Source: Io17-Chloro-G2 sp965226915 (lineage in GTDB: Bacteria > Chloroflexota > Dehalococcoidia > Lucifugimonadales > UBA3495). Taken from it: DNA of 64,000 bases. This document shows, piece after piece, positions 61,264-64,000 of this stretch (position 1 is the first letter of the stretch; each line of letters begins with the position of its first letter). The notes beneath the pieces are model-generated. The model was given only the letters and a program-made list of their open reading frames with translations, was not told where the DNA came from and searched no databases. Position numbers and translations under genes: made by a program. The DNA is taken from assembly GCA_965226915.1 (NCBI GenBank), contig CBDDEJ010000011.1, forward strand, positions 806,001-870,000, written 5' to 3'.

Positions 61264-62058
61264 TTGACCGAACAAACAGCATTCAAAGAAGGCCGGGTTG
61301 AGACGCAAGGCCACTCCCTCCGCTATCTGGAGGCCGGGCAGGGCGAAACTGTCGTGGCGGTTGATAGCCTGACTTGGGGCCTGCCAAAGCTATACCAGGC
61401 TCTTGCCCGGAAATACCGGGTGGTCGTGTTGGAGGCGCCAAAGTTGGGCGGTGATAGCCTGTCCGGATCTTTCAAAGATTGGGCCGAATCAACGCGGCAT
61501 GCCGCCGCGTCGTTAGCGCCCAGCGCCTATTCCCTTATTGGCATGTCATTGGGCGCCAACGTGGCTTTGTGGCAGGCGCTACAGGACTCCGCGAATCAGG
61601 ACTCCGCGAATATCGAGGCGTTGGTCCTTGTTTCCCCCACGGCGATTCTTCCCTCGGGCGGTCCTGCGGCCTCAGGCGCCGGTGCAACCGAGATTCTGTT
61701 GGCGCACCCTGAGAACGCCGCAGGCCTGCCGAATCCTGATCCCACCATCTCCGCCGCGGAGAATGCCCTGGTTCAATCGCTGAGGGACACTCCCCACGAT
61801 GCCGAGGCGGAAAGCAGGTTTGGGGAGATTCAGTGCGCCACCCTGGCCGTGTTTGGCGTCGAGGACAAGATTGTCAGCCCCGAAGCGGCGCGGGTTTACC
61901 GGGCAAAGATTCCCAACTGCAACATTTCCCTGGTTTACGACGCGGGGCATCTCATAGAAGCGGACCGGCCCGAATCGTTGATCAACCTGGTGTCCGACTT
62001 CATCGAGCGCCGGGAAACATTCATCGTGGGCCGCGAGTCCACGGTCATCAACCCCTAG
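61264..62058 (+). CDS. Alpha/beta hydrolase
   Basis: A 264-aa hydrolase. Visible are HSLRYLEAGQGETVVAVDSL (N-terminal strands), the nucleophile LIGMSLGANVALW, Asp in VFGVEDKIVS and His in YDAGHLIEADRPESL. The TTG at 61264 has GAGG at 6 bases; an in-frame ATG at 61231 gives 275 aa but poor spacing. The last codon and TAG lie in the CTAG (62055-62058) where a MITE inserted, so the insertion keeps the stop. Substrate unknown. Confidence 0.82.
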   Translation: MTEQTAFKEGRVETQGHSLRYLEAGQGETVVAVDSLTWGLPKLYQALARKYRVVVLEAPKLGGDSLSGSFKDWAESTRHAAASLAPSAYSLIGMSLGANVALWQALQDSANQDSANIEALVLVSPTAILPSGGPAASGAGATEILLAHPENAAGLPNPDPTISAAENALVQSLRDTPHDAEAESRFGEIQCATLAVFGVEDKIVSPEAARVYRAKIPNCNISLVYDAGHLIEADRPESLINLVSDFIERRETFIVGRESTVINP

Positions 62059-62203
62059 TATTACAACGACGGATTAACTGACAAGGTGCTTCCTGCGAGG
62101 AAATTGAACCTGCCACAGCACCGCTGCGATCTTTCCACGATCACTGATTCGTAGCTGGACAAGAACCGTCAGCCGTCTTATTCGCCAATCCGTCGTTGTA
62201 ATA
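62059..62203. mobile_element. 145-bp MITE (family A), copy 2
   Basis: A 145-bp element with ends TATTACAACGACGGATT and complement CCGTCGTTGTAATA, flanked by CTAG (62055-62058 and 62204-62207). Read from the other strand it aligns without gaps to copy 1 at 42071-42215, although the two are considerably diverged in the middle. Confidence 0.85.
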
Positions 62204-63999
62204 CTAGAAGCCCGGCTGAAAAGCCCTGCTGTGACGAGATGAGGTGGAGGATAACCAGTGGACTGGGCCAAGTCTGAGACTAAGGGCGACCCATCTGGCC
62301 GCGGCCAATATGAATTGGGCAGTAACGATGGGCGACCCGGCGGCGAGCCGGTCCGGTCTATTCTCTGGTTTATTGGGGGAGGAGCCTGAAGCCTGGGACA
62401 TCATCCCCATCCTGGTAGCCACCAGGGTCAGGTTGGCCACCGTGGCTGCCAGGAGTAGCTGAAAGAGGGTCTTGGCCCGACCAAAGTAGCGAGATTGGCG
62501 GACCCCCAGTTGCACCAGCCGAGCCAGGCGATGCTCGACCACCTGCCGCCGGCTGCGGTATTCGGCGAAGCTCTCACTTTTCTGGAAGGCCCGGGCTTGT
62601 TGCAGGAGCGCCTCTTGGGGATGGAGAGTCACCGTACGGCCTTTGCCCTCTCCAGCTGCCACGCACTGGGACCGCAGGGGGCATACGCCACAGACCGCCG
62701 GGTCGAATTGAAAACTCTGGACCGGATAGGTCTGACCCAACCGGTTGGTCCGGGTGCCGAAGGTCCGCAAGGTGTGGGTAACATTACCGGCTGGGCAGGT
62801 GACGGTGCCGGCCGCCAGGTCGATCTGGAAGTCCTCTTTGGGGAAGTGGTCTTTTCTGGGACGACCCGGCACCTTGGCTATTAGCGTCCGACCGGCATCG
62901 GCAAGGCCTGCCGCGTCCCGCCATCCCCATAGGCCGCATCCCCAATGGTCTCCTCCACAGCTATGCCCGTGTTCTCTTCACTCTGCTCCACCAGTTCCAG
63001 GACTCCGGTGTTGTCACCGGCATTGCCGGGCAGGATATCTACCGCGGTCACCAGTTGGGAATCGGTATCCACCACCACGGCAGCCTTATGTCCGTCGAAG
63101 CGTTTGCTGCTGCTTTTGCGCCCATGGCGCATCTCCGGGTCGTGCGCCGAAGGGACCCCGTCCCGGCTTACGCCATCCTTCAGGGCCGGACCATCCTCCT
63201 GCCGTTCCACATCTTGCAAGAGGAGTTGCCCCAAGAGTTCCGCTGCTTCTCCAATAGCCTGGCGCTCAGGACTATCTGCGGGAAATCTACCTTGGGCCTG
63301 ACGGGCCAGTTCCAATACCAGGTCAGCATCGGCTACTATCTTCTGCAGTAAGGCTTGCCGCTCTTTCTTGTTGTCCCAGTCAATCCCCGCCTCTCCCTTC
63401 ACACTGGAGCCAAAGTAAAGCTCCAGGCCGTGTCTCAAGGCCCACTCCTCGGCCCGGGTCCCGTCCAGTTGGGCCAGTGCCCGGACCACCTGGACGATGC
63501 CGTCGGCCAGCAGGTTGTAGGTGTCCTTGACCGCTCCCCGGCCCAGAATGTAGGTGGTGTTCACCGCCACCTTCATCCGCCGTCCTTTCAGGCAGCCGGT
63601 CTGCCGGGCGAATTGGAGGCTGCGCTGAAAGACGGCCCGCACCCGGTCGTGGAGGATCAGCTGGGCTCGAAACAGTTGCAGGGTGCTCTTGGCAAAGGGA
63701 CGGTCCTCCACCTCAATCCCCAACGCCACCTTCCACCGGATATCGAAGTCCGCCCTCTGCTTGGCTTCCAGGTCCCTCACTTTGTCGTAGGCTTGCAACA
63801 ACAGCGCGGTGGCCACCAGACTGGGCGCCACGCTATCCCGGCCATTGTCCGGGCAATACAGTTCGGCGAAGTCTTCGTCTCGAAATAGCTGACCCCGCAG
63901 GGAGGCCAGGAAGCCGTAGAAGGAGCCGCGGCCCACATAGTCCAGGTAGAGATGGTCCGCTTCCAGGAACCCCAGCTGTTTAGAGCGTTTTCCCAGCAT
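62204..63999 (-). pseudogene. IS1182-family transposase, frameshifted
   Basis: The first frame starts at 63999 with MLGKRSKQLGFLEADHLYLD (true start, since an upstream extension cannot be seen) and includes FYGFLASLRGQLFRDEDFAE, RWKVALGIEVEDRPFAKSTL and GDAAYGDGGTRQAL. It ends at TAA 62881-62883. The rest, TLIAKVPGRPRKDHFPKEDF and the zinc-ribbon CGVCPLRSQCVAAGEG, is in the -1 frame and runs to 62204. The break is close to 62910-62930 and shows no slippery heptamer, so a one-base deletion is likely. The final stop TAG comes from the target CTAG. Only one copy is available. Confidence 0.8.
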
Positions 64000-64000
64000 C
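62208..64000 (-). mobile_element. IS1182-family insertion sequence, partial at window edge
   Basis: The element begins AAGCCCGGCTGAAAAGCC directly after a CTAG shared with the MITE. The other end lies beyond base 64000, so target duplication cannot be tested. The end sequence resembles that of the family B MITE. Confidence 0.8.

Overview
The window looks like part of a bacterial chromosome from the Chloroflexota, most likely class Dehalococcoidia or the SAR202 group. This is inferred from gene content, not from a phylogenetic marker search. The pointers are the rpsO-pnp-dapB-asd-dapA-purA housekeeping block next to many oxidative-catabolism families (SDR dehydrogenase, paired AhpD/CMD proteins, a luciferase-like flavin oxidoreductase, a xanthine-dehydrogenase-type molybdenum subunit, dihydropyrimidinase, alpha/beta hydrolases, an alpha/beta-hydrolase-LuxR fusion) and lipoproteins with Pro/Thr linkers. 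No rRNA, tRNA or CRISPR array was seen.

Layout. 1-7.3 kb: a scramblase-like gene cut by the window edge, an SDR gene split by an IS701-like element plus a 171-bp MITE, two coupled CMD genes, a divergent ThDP enzyme and a hydrolase. 7.4-17.5 kb: rpsO, pnp, dapB, asd, dapA and purA, bracketed by two near-identical ISAs1-family copies in the same orientation. 17.5-20.4 kb: the remains of an Ig-like/LamG surface protein whose 5' end is lost at the second ISAs1 copy and which is split by an IS1380-family element. 20.5-33.6 kb: mostly intact genes, namely a CMD protein, lipoprotein, yqeY-purQ-EamA-VOC-aroKB, TauE with a small membrane partner, tgt, a threonine synthase-NIL-MoaD/ThiS operon, nhaA and a monooxygenase-like gene. 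33.7-40.6 kb: a lipoprotein that fuses a trypsin-like protease to a cyclophilin, then a SelA-like PLP enzyme, tag, a methyltransferase and a dihydropyrimidinase. 40.9-44.3 kb: a membrane-anchored sulfite-oxidase-type gene split by three abutting CTAG-targeted elements. 44.7-55.8 kb: BNR-repeat protein, molybdenum hydroxylase subunit, antitoxin-like gene, two frameshifted genes, DUF4395 protein, hydrolase-LuxR regulator, a large hydrolase and an isochorismatase with an internal amber codon. 55.9-60.0 kb: an araC-type gene split by an IS1380-family element that is itself split by an IS66-family element. 60.1-64 kb: a flavin oxidoreductase, a hydrolase, a 145-bp MITE and an IS1182-family element running off the end.

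The strongest theme is recent transposition. At least 13 mobile elements of five IS families and two MITE families are present. Exact target duplications let four split host genes be stitched back in frame: SDR (248 aa), LamG protein (partial), sulfite-oxidase type (556 aa) and AraC type (303 aa). Elements that target CTAG land next to each other and form tandem arrays that share CTAG junctions. The best candidates for new biology are these CTAG arrays with a start-codon-donating MITE, the protease-cyclophilin lipoprotein, and the thrC-NIL-MoaD operon, which may link sulfur transfer to amino acid synthesis.
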